Origin: Chitinophaga sp. H8
GTDB taxonomy: Bacteria; Bacteroidota; Bacteroidia; Chitinophagales; Chitinophagaceae
Length of the DNA: 64,000 bases
NCBI RefSeq assembly: GCF_040567655.1
Contig: NZ_JBEXAC010000002.1
Span: 3,002,906-3,066,905 of the forward strand
Direction of reading: 5' to 3'
Part shown: piece after piece, positions 45,203 through 54,340 of the stretch
Numbering within the stretch: position 1 is the stretch's first letter
How the letters are laid out: each line of letters begins with the position of its first letter
The notes under the pieces: model-generated
What the model was told of the DNA's origin: nothing
The model's input: only the letters and a program-made list of their open reading frames with translations
The model's database searches: none
Made by a program: the position numbers and the translations under genes

Positions 45203-45353
45203 AGAGCTATTAACTATTAGCTATTAGCCTTTAGCTGTTAGCTTTTAGCATTAGTAATGCCAGCCAACCGCTAAAGGCTAATAAATGAGTAATTCGCTCT
45301 TTTCATCCGCTGCATTAGGCTAACAGCTAACAGCTAAAGGCTAACAGCTATTA
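45203..45353. repeat. Palindromic TAGC-rich intergenic repeat, copy 2
   Basis: The gap between the convergent ilvA and alcohol dehydrogenase genes is filled with direct and inverted AGCTATTAGC / GCTAACAGC units. It shares TTCATCCGCTGCATTA plus GCTAACAGCTAA with copy 1 at 31457-31696. Its placement at a convergent 3' end fits a bidirectional terminator. Confidence 0.7.
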
Positions 45354-46400
45354 CTAAAAGCTCTTTTTAGTGTCTATCACAAAACGATAACGCACATCTC
45401 CTTTCAGCATTCTTTCATATGCGGTGTTAATATCTTTGATATCTATTACTTCCACATCTGAAGTGATGTTATGTTCCGCGCAATAGTCCAGCATTTCCTG
45501 AGTTTCCCTGATGCCGCCAATCAATGAGCCTGCAATGCTCCTGCGTTGTCCTATCAGGTTAAAGGCAGGTACGGTAGAGGCTTCGGGAGGTACTCCCAGG
45601 CATATCATTACGCCGTTGGTATTAAGCAGGTTGAGATATACATTGTAATCATGCGGTGCAGAAACGGTGTTGACGATGAAGTCAAATTTGTTGCGGAGTC
45701 CTTTCAGCACTTCCTTATCAGAGGTTAGCGCAAAGTGATGCGCACCAAGGCGGCGGGCATCCGCTTCTTTGGAAGGAGAGGTGCTGAGCATTGTTACTTC
45801 TGCACCAAAAGAAGCTGCCAGCTTAACCGCCATATGACCCAGTCCGCCCAGACCAAGGATACCTACTTTGTGTCCTTTACCCACTTTCCAGTGACGCAAG
45901 GGAGAGTAAGTGGTAATACCTGCGCATAACAAGGGTGCTACCCCTTCCAGTGGCAGATTGGGGGAAATCTTAAGCGTATATTTTTCATCCGTTACTATTT
46001 GGGTGGAATATCCGCCATAGGTGGGTGTTTTCCGGTCCATCTCCAGTCCGTTATAAGTGCCGGCACCTCCCGTTTCGCAATACTGTTCCTCTCCAGCTAC
46101 ACAGTTCGGGCAAACCCGGCAGGAGTCTACAAAACAACCGATGCCCGCGAGGTCACCCACTTTGAATTTTTTAACCTGCTCACCTACTTTTACTATTTTT
46201 CCCACTATTTCGTGTCCGGGTACCATCGGATACATGGAATTTCCCCACTCATTACGCACCTGGTGTATATCAGAATGGCATACTCCGCAGTAAAGGATCT
46301 CAATTTGTACATCGTGTGCACCTACCTCTCTTCTCTCCAGGTTCCATGGCCCCAGGGGGGTGGTAGCATCTTGTGCCGCATATGCTTTTGTTGCAATCAT
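45354..46400 (-). CDS. Zinc-dependent NAD(P)-linked alcohol dehydrogenase (YahK/cinnamyl-type)
   Basis: 348 residues of the medium-chain dehydrogenase family. Catalytic zinc ligands lie in YCGVCHSDIHQ (Cys41) and GHEIVG (His63). The structural zinc set is Cys94, Cys97, Cys100 and Cys108 (CRVCPNCVAGEEQYC). The cofactor fold has LGLGGLGHMAVKLA (about 178). The arrangement matches YahK-like broad aldehyde reductases, which usually prefer NADPH. A palindromic operator-like site lies 89 bp upstream in the divergent gap. Confidence 0.92.
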   Translation of the reverse strand: MIATKAYAAQDATTPLGPWNLERREVGAHDVQIEILYCGVCHSDIHQVRNEWGNSMYPMVPGHEIVGKIVKVGEQVKKFKVGDLAGIGCFVDSCRVCPNCVAGEEQYCETGGAGTYNGLEMDRKTPTYGGYSTQIVTDEKYTLKISPNLPLEGVAPLLCAGITTYSPLRHWKVGKGHKVGILGLGGLGHMAVKLAASFGAEVTMLSTSPSKEADARRLGAHHFALTSDKEVLKGLRNKFDFIVNTVSAPHDYNVYLNLLNTNGVMICLGVPPEASTVPAFNLIGQRRSIAGSLIGGIRETQEMLDYCAEHNITSDVEVIDIKDINTAYERMLKGDVRYRFVIDTKKSF

Positions 46401-46488
46401 GATAATAACATTTTATGCAAGTTACAACACCCAAACGAAATGAAAGTTTACCCCGGTAGAAAGGATTGTCTTAAAAGTTTACTGTTTT

Positions 46489-46505
46489 TTGTATAAATTA
46501 TACAA
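46489..46505. promoter_or_regulatory. Operator-like palindrome between divergent dehydrogenase genes
   Basis: TTGTATAA-A-TTATACAA is a perfect 8+1+8 inverted repeat between the alcohol dehydrogenase (minus) and SDR (plus) genes. The form suits a small dimeric regulator (HxlR/MarR/TetR types), but no regulator gene adjoins it. Confidence 0.4.
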
Positions 46506-46602
46506 CAATGCACCTGTGGCGGGGAGACCTTTATGCCCCCGGTAGCTGGTCAGTAATAACCCTGCGGAACTTAATAATTTAATCATTTCAAAAAAGGAAC
46601 AC

Positions 46603-47202
46603 ATGAAGATCATTATAGTAGGCGCCACTGGTACTATTGGTAAAGTTGTAGCCGCGGAACTAGGCAAAAGACATGAAATTATAGGGGTGAGTGCACATAA
46701 CAGCCCCGTAAAAGTGGATATTACTTCGGCTGCTTCAATTGCAGCGATGTTTAAAGCTGTAGGCCCCTTTGATGCTTTAGTAAGCGCCAGCGGAGGCGGT
46801 TACTGGGGAAGTTTTGAGAAGATGACGGAGGAGGATTTTTACCTGGGGATCAAAAGTAAGATGATGGGGCAGATTAACCTGGTGCTGGAAGGCAGGAAAT
46901 ATATCCGTCCTAATGGTTCTTTTACCCTTACTACCGGTATCCTGGCAGAAGATCCTGTAAAAGATTCGTGCAACCTGGCCGTAGTAAATGCGGCTGTAAA
47001 TGCTTTTGCAGTGTCTGCTGCGATGGAGTTGGGTAATGGTGTTCGCATTAATGCGGTAAGTCCCGGAGTAGTAGAAGATTCCCGCGAAAAGTTTGGACCC
47101 ATCTTTCCGGGGCATGTGCCGGTGAGCATGGAAAGGGTAGTGGCTGGTTTTGTAAAAAGTGTGGAAGGGATGGTGACCGGACAGGTGATAAAAGTTTATT
47201 AA
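46603..47202 (+). CDS. Short-chain dehydrogenase-like protein without the usual Tyr-Lys pair
   Basis: 199 residues, shorter than the usual 250. The N-terminal cofactor motif is VGATGTIGKVVAAEL (6-20), and a VSASGGGYWGSF segment stands where NNAG is usual. The SDR catalytic Ser is replaced by Thr in LTTGILA, and the YxxxK motif is missing: the region reads SCNLAVVNAAVNAFAVS. This is the atypical short-SDR type. It may bind NAD(P) without oxidising a typical substrate. Its role is unknown. Confidence 0.85.
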   Translation: MKIIIVGATGTIGKVVAAELGKRHEIIGVSAHNSPVKVDITSAASIAAMFKAVGPFDALVSASGGGYWGSFEKMTEEDFYLGIKSKMMGQINLVLEGRKYIRPNGSFTLTTGILAEDPVKDSCNLAVVNAAVNAFAVSAAMELGNGVRINAVSPGVVEDSREKFGPIFPGHVPVSMERVVAGFVKSVEGMVTGQVIKVY

Positions 47203-47295
47203 CGGCAGGTAGGTATTAGCTGCATGTTAACTTCAGGAAAGCAGGATGCCTGCCGGCCGCTTTTTCATAATTTATTGTTCAAATAAAGGAGTTGT

Positions 47296-48426
47296 ATGCT
47301 AAGTTACTGGGAAAAGCAAAGTTTACTGGAGTATGATCATATCATATTAGGTAGTGGTATTGTAGGGCTATCCACAGCGATCAGCATAAAGGAAAAAAGC
47401 CCCGGTGCGAGGGTGCTGGTACTGGAAAGGGAAATATTGCCTACCGGTGCCAGCACAAAAAATGCAGGCTTTGCCTGTATAGGCAGTCTTACAGAAATAT
47501 TATCCGACCTCAAAACAATGCCTGCTGCTGAAGTGCTTGCGCTGCTGGCATTACGGCAAAAGGGACTGCGTATGCTGCGTCAGCGGATAGGGGATCATAA
47601 TATGGAATACCAGGAAAAGGGTAGCTATGAGCTGATAGGAACAGCACAACTACCTGCCCTGGAGCAGCTGGACCTGGTAAATGAGCTGTTGTATCCCGTG
47701 CTGGGAGGGAAAGCGTATACCATGGCCAGTGAAAAAATAGCGGCATTTGGTTTTAATACTGCCTACACCCAGGCATTGGTACAGAATAATTACGAAGGGG
47801 AGCTGCATACCGGCAAAATGATGCGTACCCTCATTGATATCGCTATTGATAAGGGGGTGGAAATTAAAACCGGCTGTACCGTTAGCCATATTGAAGAGTT
47901 ACAGACAGGCGTTAACGTTGTAGTGCCTGTTGGTATGCTTCAGGAGGAAGTTGTTTTTACCTGCCATCATCTCGCAGTTTGTACCAATGCCTTTACTCAA
48001 AAGCTACTGCCGGAGCTGGATATTGCCCCGGGACGTGGACAGGTACTTCTTACTGAACCTGTCAGAGGGTTACCATTTACAGGTGTTTTTCATATGGATG
48101 AAGGGTATTATTATTTCCGGGAATTAGAGGGGCGGGTATTGTTTGGAGGGGGGCGTAACCTGGACTTTTCCGGAGAAACGACTACCACTTTTGAATTTAA
48201 CTATCTTATTCAGCAGGAGCTTGAAGAAAAGCTGCGCACCATCATTTTACCGCATCATCCTTTTAAAATAGCCGACCGCTGGGTAGGGATCATGGCCTTT
48301 GGTGCTACCCGGGAGCCAATTATCCGGCAGCATTCCCGCAATATTTACCTGGGCGTCCGGATGGGCGGAATGGGAGTGGCAATTGGCACTGCCGTAGGAG
48401 CACAGCTGGCCGGTATGATGGCATAA
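47296..48426 (+). CDS. FAD-dependent oxidoreductase (DAO family, D-amino acid/glycine oxidase-like)
   Basis: 376 residues. The N-terminal FAD dinucleotide motif is IILGSGIVGLSTAISI (16-31) with VLVLERE after it, followed by GASTKNAGFACIGS, and C-terminal GYYYFRELEGRVLFGGGRN and GVRMGGMGVAIGTAVG blocks. The DAO fold covers D-amino acid, glycine and sarcosine oxidases; the substrate is not evident. The start is preceded by AAAGGAG, an unusually good Shine-Dalgarno sequence for this phylum. It lies 93 nt downstream of the SDR gene. Confidence 0.88.
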   Translation: MLSYWEKQSLLEYDHIILGSGIVGLSTAISIKEKSPGARVLVLEREILPTGASTKNAGFACIGSLTEILSDLKTMPAAEVLALLALRQKGLRMLRQRIGDHNMEYQEKGSYELIGTAQLPALEQLDLVNELLYPVLGGKAYTMASEKIAAFGFNTAYTQALVQNNYEGELHTGKMMRTLIDIAIDKGVEIKTGCTVSHIEELQTGVNVVVPVGMLQEEVVFTCHHLAVCTNAFTQKLLPELDIAPGRGQVLLTEPVRGLPFTGVFHMDEGYYYFRELEGRVLFGGGRNLDFSGETTTTFEFNYLIQQELEEKLRTIILPHHPFKIADRWVGIMAFGATREPIIRQHSRNIYLGVRMGGMGVAIGTAVGAQLAGMMA

Positions 48427-48498
48427 TCCGGAAAACCTTTTATTTGATTGGTACCTGACTGATATTTTCTCTTTTCCTGATAGATAATTACCCCTGGC

Positions 48499-48529
48499 TT
48501 GTAATAGCTATTACCGATCGCTATATTTA
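48499..48529 (+). promoter_or_regulatory. Candidate promoter of the fucosidase operon
   Basis: TTG (48499-48501) and TATATTTA (48522-48529) are 20 nt apart. The last base of the -7 element departs from the consensus. It lies 18 nt upstream of the GH95 start. Confidence 0.4.
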
Positions 48530-48547
48530 GTCAATTATTCTTCAGTT

Positions 48548-50959
48548 ATGAAAATCAGCTACAGTTACTGTACCCTGTTTATATTACTGTTTGCACAGCC
48601 TTTGCTGGCACAGGAGTTTACTCCGCTGAAACTATGGTATACCCAGCCGGCCAAAGACTGGCGGGAAGCGCTGCCGGTAGGCAATGGCCGTTTAGGTGCT
48701 ATGGTATACAGCCATCCCGAAAAAGAAATTATCCAGATCAATGAAGAGAGTGTATGGGCGGGTGTGAAATTCAATGATGCCAATCCTAATTCATTGAAAG
48801 TGCTGGACTCAGTCAGGCAATTGCTGTTTGCAGATAAGAATGAAGCCGCTTCCGAGCTGGCAGCGCCTAATATGCTTGCTGTAGATGGGGAGAACTCCAC
48901 CCGCATAGCCCGTAGTTTCCGCTCTTATCAGACATTAATGAACCTGAACATCTTACCCGGAGGCAGCGGTTATACAGATTACCGCAGGGAGCTGGACCTG
49001 AATACAGGTATTGTAACCAGCCAGTACAAGGTGGATGGCATCCAATACCGGCAGGAGGTGTTTGCTACTGCTCCGGGTAATATCCTGGCCGTTAGAATCA
49101 CCAGTAGTAAACCAGGTGCCCTGCATGCTACTTTATTCCTTAACAGGCCTGATCCCAGAATGGCTGCCATGCTTTATACGGATTGCAGTACCAGGGTATG
49201 GGAGGGGAATAAATTGTTGTTATCCGGGCAGATCGATGATAAAAATGATCAGGAAGATAAAGGACCGGAAGGAAAGCACATGAAATTTGCGGGTGCCGTG
49301 TTGGTAAAACCGGAAGGTGGCCGCCTCACAGCAAAAGGAGATAGCCTGGTAGTGCAACATGCCAATGCCCTGGTGTTATATATTGACGGGGCTACGAACT
49401 ATGATTTTGCGCACCTGTCTATTGCCAATCATATTGATCCGGTGAATAAGCTGAAAGTAAGTATGCAGCAACATGCATCCAAGAGCTATGCACAGCTGAA
49501 GGCTGCACATATTGCTGATCATAGCAGTTATATGAAGCGGGTTAATTTTCAGCTCTCAGGTAATGAGGCAACAAAGGAAGACCTCCCTACGGATGTACGC
49601 CTGAATGCGGTAAAGAAGGGCGCCTATGATCCTTACCTGACTACTTTACTTTTTCAATATGGCAGATATCTGTTGCTCGGCAGCTCCCGCAAACCGGGAC
49701 TGCTGCCAGCCAATTTGCAGGGTATCTGGAGCAATCATATAGAAGCACCCTGGCAGGCCGACTTCCATACTAATATTAACCTGCAAATGAACTACTGGCA
49801 GGCGGAAGTGGCCAACCTGCCGGAAACCACCACGCCATTGTTTGCATTCATGGACAATATCCGGGAACAGGGCCGTATTACTGCCAGGAAAATGTATGGC
49901 GCCCGTGGATGGGTAATGCACCACGCTACAGATGCATTTGGTAAAACCGGCCTGCAAAATGCAATGTATTACGGTACTTTTCCAATGGCCACGGCATGGA
50001 TGTGTTTACATTTCTGGGAGCATTATGCATTTACGGGCAACCAACAATTTCTTGAAAAAGAAGCATATCCTGTGATGAAGGAGCACGCCTTGTTTATCAA
50101 GGACTTTTTAATAAAAAGTCCGGAAGGTTATCTGGTCACTTCTCCAGCCTATTCTCCTGAAAACTCCTTCAAACATCCCGTTACAGGAAAAGGGGAATCA
50201 CTCACCTATGGTCCTACTATGGATAACCAGATTATCAGGGAATTTTTGAAACAGTATATAGCAGCAGCCCACCTGTTAAACAAGGATCAGCAGTTTGCAG
50301 ACAGTATGCAAGCCATCATGAATCAGTTGCCACCTACCCGCCTGGGTAGGGATGGCCGTATTATGGAGTGGATCAAAGCATATGAGGAACCTGAACCGGG
50401 GCATCGTCATATGTCGCATCTGTTTGGCCTGCATCCTGGCACACAAATCAATGAAACCACACCTGAGCTGTTGGCCGGTGCACGTAAAACGCTGGAATAC
50501 CGCTTGTCACATGGTGGAGGGCATACTGGCTGGAGCCGTGCCTGGATCATTAATTTTTATGCCAGACTAAGGGATGGGGAAAAGGTGTTTGAAAATGTAC
50601 AGGCATTATTTGCCAAATCCATTTACAGTAATTTATTTGATGATCATCCTCCTTTTCAGATTGATGGCAACTTCGGTAGTGGAGCAGGCATTGCAGAGGC
50701 ACTGCTGCAAAGCCAGGAGGAGGATCTTGATTTGTTACCGGCATTGCCCGCCGCCTGGAGTGAAGGAAATATTACCGGTCTTAAAGCCCGGGGTGGGTTT
50801 ACGGTAGCTATGACATGGAAAGCACATCAGCTGGTGGAGGCCAGGATCACTTCTCAGACAGGGCAGGCTATCAAAGTAAGGTATCAGGATAAAGTAACTA
50901 CCATACAACCGGCTAAAGGGGCTACGGTAACACTGAATGCAAGTTTGAACAATAAATAA
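48548..50959 (+). CDS. Alpha-L-fucosidase, glycoside hydrolase family 95
   Basis: 803 residues with a signal peptide (about 1-21, ending LLAQ). The N-terminal GH95 domain starts LWYTQPAKDWREALPVGNGRLGAMVYS, and the (alpha/alpha)6 catalytic domain has PANLQGIWSNHIEAPWQADFHTNINLQMNYWQ and QIDGNFGSGAGIAEALLQS, which hold the conserved Asn and Asp residues of the family. The enzyme inverts configuration and removes 1,2-linked fucose from glycans such as xyloglucan or host glycans. It is in an operon with the GH29 gene 3 nt downstream. Confidence 0.93.
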   Translation: MKISYSYCTLFILLFAQPLLAQEFTPLKLWYTQPAKDWREALPVGNGRLGAMVYSHPEKEIIQINEESVWAGVKFNDANPNSLKVLDSVRQLLFADKNEAASELAAPNMLAVDGENSTRIARSFRSYQTLMNLNILPGGSGYTDYRRELDLNTGIVTSQYKVDGIQYRQEVFATAPGNILAVRITSSKPGALHATLFLNRPDPRMAAMLYTDCSTRVWEGNKLLLSGQIDDKNDQEDKGPEGKHMKFAGAVLVKPEGGRLTAKGDSLVVQHANALVLYIDGATNYDFAHLSIANHIDPVNKLKVSMQQHASKSYAQLKAAHIADHSSYMKRVNFQLSGNEATKEDLPTDVRLNAVKKGAYDPYLTTLLFQYGRYLLLGSSRKPGLLPANLQGIWSNHIEAPWQADFHTNINLQMNYWQAEVANLPETTTPLFAFMDNIREQGRITARKMYGARGWVMHHATDAFGKTGLQNAMYYGTFPMATAWMCLHFWEHYAFTGNQQFLEKEAYPVMKEHALFIKDFLIKSPEGYLVTSPAYSPENSFKHPVTGKGESLTYGPTMDNQIIREFLKQYIAAAHLLNKDQQFADSMQAIMNQLPPTRLGRDGRIMEWIKAYEEPEPGHRHMSHLFGLHPGTQINETTPELLAGARKTLEYRLSHGGGHTGWSRAWIINFYARLRDGEKVFENVQALFAKSIYSNLFDDHPPFQIDGNFGSGAGIAEALLQSQEEDLDLLPALPAAWSEGNITGLKARGGFTVAMTWKAHQLVEARITSQTGQAIKVRYQDKVTTIQPAKGATVTLNASLNNK

Positions 50960-50962
50960 ACA

Positions 50963-52447
50963 ATGAACAATACCATGCGATGTCTTAAGTTTTTACTCTT
51001 GTTATTGATGCCATTCAGTCTGATGGCACAAACCAAAAAGTACCAGCCTACGTGGGAATCAATCGACAGCAGGCCTGTACCTGGCTGGTTTGAGAACGGA
51101 AAGTTTGGCATTTTTATTCACTGGGGGATGTATTCTGTACCTGCATGGGCGCCTAAAGGCGTATATGCGGAATGGTATCAGCATTGGCTGCAGTCTAAAT
51201 CCCTGTTCGGGAAAGGTAAGTTTACCGGCACAGAAGTAGCCGATTACCATAAGAAAATGTTTGGCGAAAACTTTTCCTACTATCAGTTTGCCGATCAGTT
51301 CAAGGCTGAAAGTTTTGAACCGGATGCCTGGGCCGACCTGTTTAAAAAGTCGGGTGCCAGGTATGTAGTGCTTACCTCCAAACATCACGAAGGATTTGCA
51401 CTCTGGCCCAGCAAAGAAGCGAGCAAAGCATTTGGCCGCCCATGGAATGCCATGGATGCCGGCGCCAAACGTGATCTGCTGGGAGACCTGACCACAGCGG
51501 TTAAAAAAACAGGTCTTAAAATGGGATACTATTATTCTCTCTATGAATGGTATAATCCCTTGTATAAGCAAGATGTGAACAGTTATGTGGACAATCACAT
51601 GATGCCGCAGCTGAAAGAACTGGTCAACAATTACAAACCGGATATTATCTGGCCTGATGGAGAATGGGATCAAACCGATACCACCTGGAAATCCAGGGAG
51701 TTTTTATCCTGGCTGTATAATGATTCACCAGTAAAAGACAGCATCGTGGTAAATGACCGCTGGGGAAAAAAGGCAAGGCATAAACACGGTGGTTACTATA
51801 CCACCGAGTATGAAGCAGGCGCTACTTTCAACAAGCCCTGGGAAGAATGCCGGGGTATTGGGTATTCCTTCGGCTATAACAGGAATGAAGATATCAGTGA
51901 CTATAACTCACCACAAACCCTGGTGCTGATGCTTACTGATATTGTGAGCAATGGTGGTAACCTGTTGCTGGACATCGGGCCGGATGCTCATGGTAAAATA
52001 CCCCCTATTATGCAGGAAAGATTGCTGCAGGTAGGTAAATGGCTGGACGTAAACGGAGAAGCCATTTATGATACCCGCAAATGGAAACAGGCGGTGCAAT
52101 GGTCCGCTGGCGACAGGAATTGGAAACCCAAAGGCGGTGGCTATGTAGGAGGGGATTTTATTCTGAAACAAACGGTAGATCCGGATCCGGGTTTTGCTGT
52201 AAAGGAAATCTTCTTTACCTCAAAAGGCAAGGATGTATATGCTATCGTACCACGTATGCCGGAGGGCAAGCTGGTGATAAAAAATGTAACACCTGCCACC
52301 GGTACTACTGTTACCATGCTGGGTATTAACAAGCCCCTGAAATGGAAACAACTGAAAGATGGGATAGAAGTGGCTGTTCCCAAACTGTCTGTTAATGAGG
52401 TGCCCTGCGAGTATGCATATACCTTTAAATTAACGAACGTTAAATAA
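50963..52447 (+). CDS. Alpha-L-fucosidase, glycoside hydrolase family 29
   Basis: 494 residues with a signal peptide (about 1-21, ending SLMAQ). The GH29 signatures are KFGIFIHWGMYSVPAWAPKGVYAEWYQ, ARYVVLTSKHHEGFALWPS and PDIIWPDGEWDQTD, where the Asp of WPDG is the expected nucleophile, then GNLLLDIGPDAHGKIP. It differs clearly from the GH29 at 33412 and resembles the broader-specificity subgroup. It follows the GH95 gene by 3 nt; the two can strip differently linked fucose. A strong terminator ends the operon. Confidence 0.93.
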   Translation: MNNTMRCLKFLLLLLMPFSLMAQTKKYQPTWESIDSRPVPGWFENGKFGIFIHWGMYSVPAWAPKGVYAEWYQHWLQSKSLFGKGKFTGTEVADYHKKMFGENFSYYQFADQFKAESFEPDAWADLFKKSGARYVVLTSKHHEGFALWPSKEASKAFGRPWNAMDAGAKRDLLGDLTTAVKKTGLKMGYYYSLYEWYNPLYKQDVNSYVDNHMMPQLKELVNNYKPDIIWPDGEWDQTDTTWKSREFLSWLYNDSPVKDSIVVNDRWGKKARHKHGGYYTTEYEAGATFNKPWEECRGIGYSFGYNRNEDISDYNSPQTLVLMLTDIVSNGGNLLLDIGPDAHGKIPPIMQERLLQVGKWLDVNGEAIYDTRKWKQAVQWSAGDRNWKPKGGGYVGGDFILKQTVDPDPGFAVKEIFFTSKGKDVYAIVPRMPEGKLVIKNVTPATGTTVTMLGINKPLKWKQLKDGIEVAVPKLSVNEVPCEYAYTFKLTNVK

Positions 52448-52505
52448 AATATTCAATTGACTGGTATTCATCGGCTAGCTCAAAAACCTGAATTTTCATA
52501 CATAG

Positions 52506-52533
52506 CAACCGCAGTGGTAGCTGCGGTTGTTTT
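52506..52533 (+). terminator. Terminator of the GH95-GH29 operon
   Basis: CAACCGCAG (52506-52514) / CTGCGGTTG (52521-52529) is a 9-bp perfect stem with a 6-nt loop, followed by TTTT. Confidence 0.8.
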
Positions 52534-52634
52534 ATTAAATGTATTTTGTACGTTTTTTATTATTGTAAATTGTACATTTAAAAATTAGTTTACTATCTTG
52601 ATCTGTTATTTTTTATAACCACGTATGAATTTTT

Positions 52635-54308
52635 ATGGAAAAGAGCTTACACTTATTTGATTACGCTGTCTTTTTGATATACTTCTTTATAGTAGCCGGA
52701 TATGGTTATTATATCTATCAGAAAAAGAAAAAATCCAGTACAGACACCAAAGACTTTTTTCTGGCAGAAGGCTCTCTTACCTGGTGGGCTATCGGTGCTT
52801 CCCTCATTGCTTCCAATATCTCTGCTGAGCAGTTTATAGGGATGTCTGGTTCTGGCTTTGCGATGGGGCTGGCTATTTCCACTTATGAGTGGATGGCAGC
52901 AGCTACTTTGCTGGTGGTGGCGATCTTTTTCCTGCCTATTTACCTTAAAAACAAGATTTATACCATGCCGCAGTTCCTGGAACAGCGGTATAACCAAACG
53001 GTAAGCACGATTATGGCAGTATTCTGGTTACTGCTGTATGTAGTCGTGAACCTGACGTCTATTCTGTATCTGGGCGCACTGGCTATTAATACGATTTCAG
53101 GTATTAACTTTTACGTGTGTATGTCGTTGCTGGCCTTGTTTGCCATATTCATTACGCTGGGTGGTATGAAGGTAATCGGTTATACGGATGTGATACAGGT
53201 ATTTTTCCTGATACTGGGGGGCCTGGCCACTACATATCTGGCACTTACCCTGGTAGCAGAACACTTCGGCCAAACCGGGGTGATCAACGGTTTTAAGCTG
53301 ATGACGGAGCATTCACAGGACCATTTCCATATGATCTTAAAAAAGGATGATCCGCATTACCTGGATTTACCAGGATTATCCATCCTGGTAGGGGGGATGT
53401 GGATTGTAAACCTGAACTATTGGGGATGTAATCAGTACATCACACAAAGGGCGTTGGGAGCCGATCTGAAAACAGCGAGAAACGGATTACTGTTTGCCGG
53501 ATTCCTGAAGATGCTGATGCCGCTGATTGTAGTATTACCAGGTATTGCTGCATTTGTATTACACCAGCAGGGAATGTTCCAGACAGAAATGGTAAAGGGA
53601 GGAGAACTGAACCCTGATAATGCCTATCCCGTATTGTTAAACCTGCTGCCGGTAGGATTAAAGGGGCTGGCCTTTGCAGCCTTGACAGCCGCAGTAGTTG
53701 CCTCGCTGGCCGGGAAGGCGAACAGTATCGCCACAATTTTTTCTCTGGATGTTTATAAGAAGATATTTAATAAGGACGCCGATGAAAAGCAGGTAGTAAA
53801 AATGGGCCGTACCGTAGTGATCGTTTCCCTGTTGATCGCTATAGCGCTTTCCAACTTCCTGGGGATTGATAAAAAGGGTGGTTTCCAGTTTATACAGGAA
53901 TATACCGGCTTTGTATCTCCGGGTGTCTTTGCCATGTTTATACTAGGTTTTTTCTGGAAAAGAACGAACTCCAGCGCTGCTTTATTTAGTATGATTGTTG
54001 GGTTTGTTTTGTCCATCCTGCTGAAATTTATTCCTATGTGGGTAGACTTGTCCGGCCTTTACAGTATTGGCTTTGCCGTACCTAATGCTGCCGGGGTATA
54101 TGAAATTCCTTTTATAGACAGGATGGGAATTGTATTTGTAATCTGTGTAGTGGGAATGGTGATTATTTCCCTGGCAGATCCAAATAGTAAAAACAATCCT
54201 AAGGGCCTGGAGATAGATGCGTCTATGTTTAAAACATCTACGCCGTTTACAATAGGCGCCTTAATTATTTGTGGATTACTGGCCGCACTGTATACTGTTT
54301 TCTGGTAA
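52635..54308 (+). CDS. Sodium/sugar symporter (SSS/SLC5 family), probable xylose transporter
   Basis: 557 residues with about 13-14 membrane helices. SSS features are AEGSLTWWAIGASLIASNISAEQFIGMSGSGFAMG near the N-terminus, INLNYWGCNQYITQRALGA-like VNLNYWGCNQYITQRALGA in the middle and LAALTAAVVASLAGKANSIATIFSLD later. It uses the Na+ gradient to bring sugar across the inner membrane. It lies 32 nt before xylulokinase and xylose isomerase genes, so xylose is the likely substrate. Confidence 0.92.
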   Translation: MEKSLHLFDYAVFLIYFFIVAGYGYYIYQKKKKSSTDTKDFFLAEGSLTWWAIGASLIASNISAEQFIGMSGSGFAMGLAISTYEWMAAATLLVVAIFFLPIYLKNKIYTMPQFLEQRYNQTVSTIMAVFWLLLYVVVNLTSILYLGALAINTISGINFYVCMSLLALFAIFITLGGMKVIGYTDVIQVFFLILGGLATTYLALTLVAEHFGQTGVINGFKLMTEHSQDHFHMILKKDDPHYLDLPGLSILVGGMWIVNLNYWGCNQYITQRALGADLKTARNGLLFAGFLKMLMPLIVVLPGIAAFVLHQQGMFQTEMVKGGELNPDNAYPVLLNLLPVGLKGLAFAALTAAVVASLAGKANSIATIFSLDVYKKIFNKDADEKQVVKMGRTVVIVSLLIAIALSNFLGIDKKGGFQFIQEYTGFVSPGVFAMFILGFFWKRTNSSAALFSMIVGFVLSILLKFIPMWVDLSGLYSIGFAVPNAAGVYEIPFIDRMGIVFVICVVGMVIISLADPNSKNNPKGLEIDASMFKTSTPFTIGALIICGLLAALYTVFW

Positions 54309-54340
54309 ATGGGCGGATAACAATTTTTAAATAGCATTGC

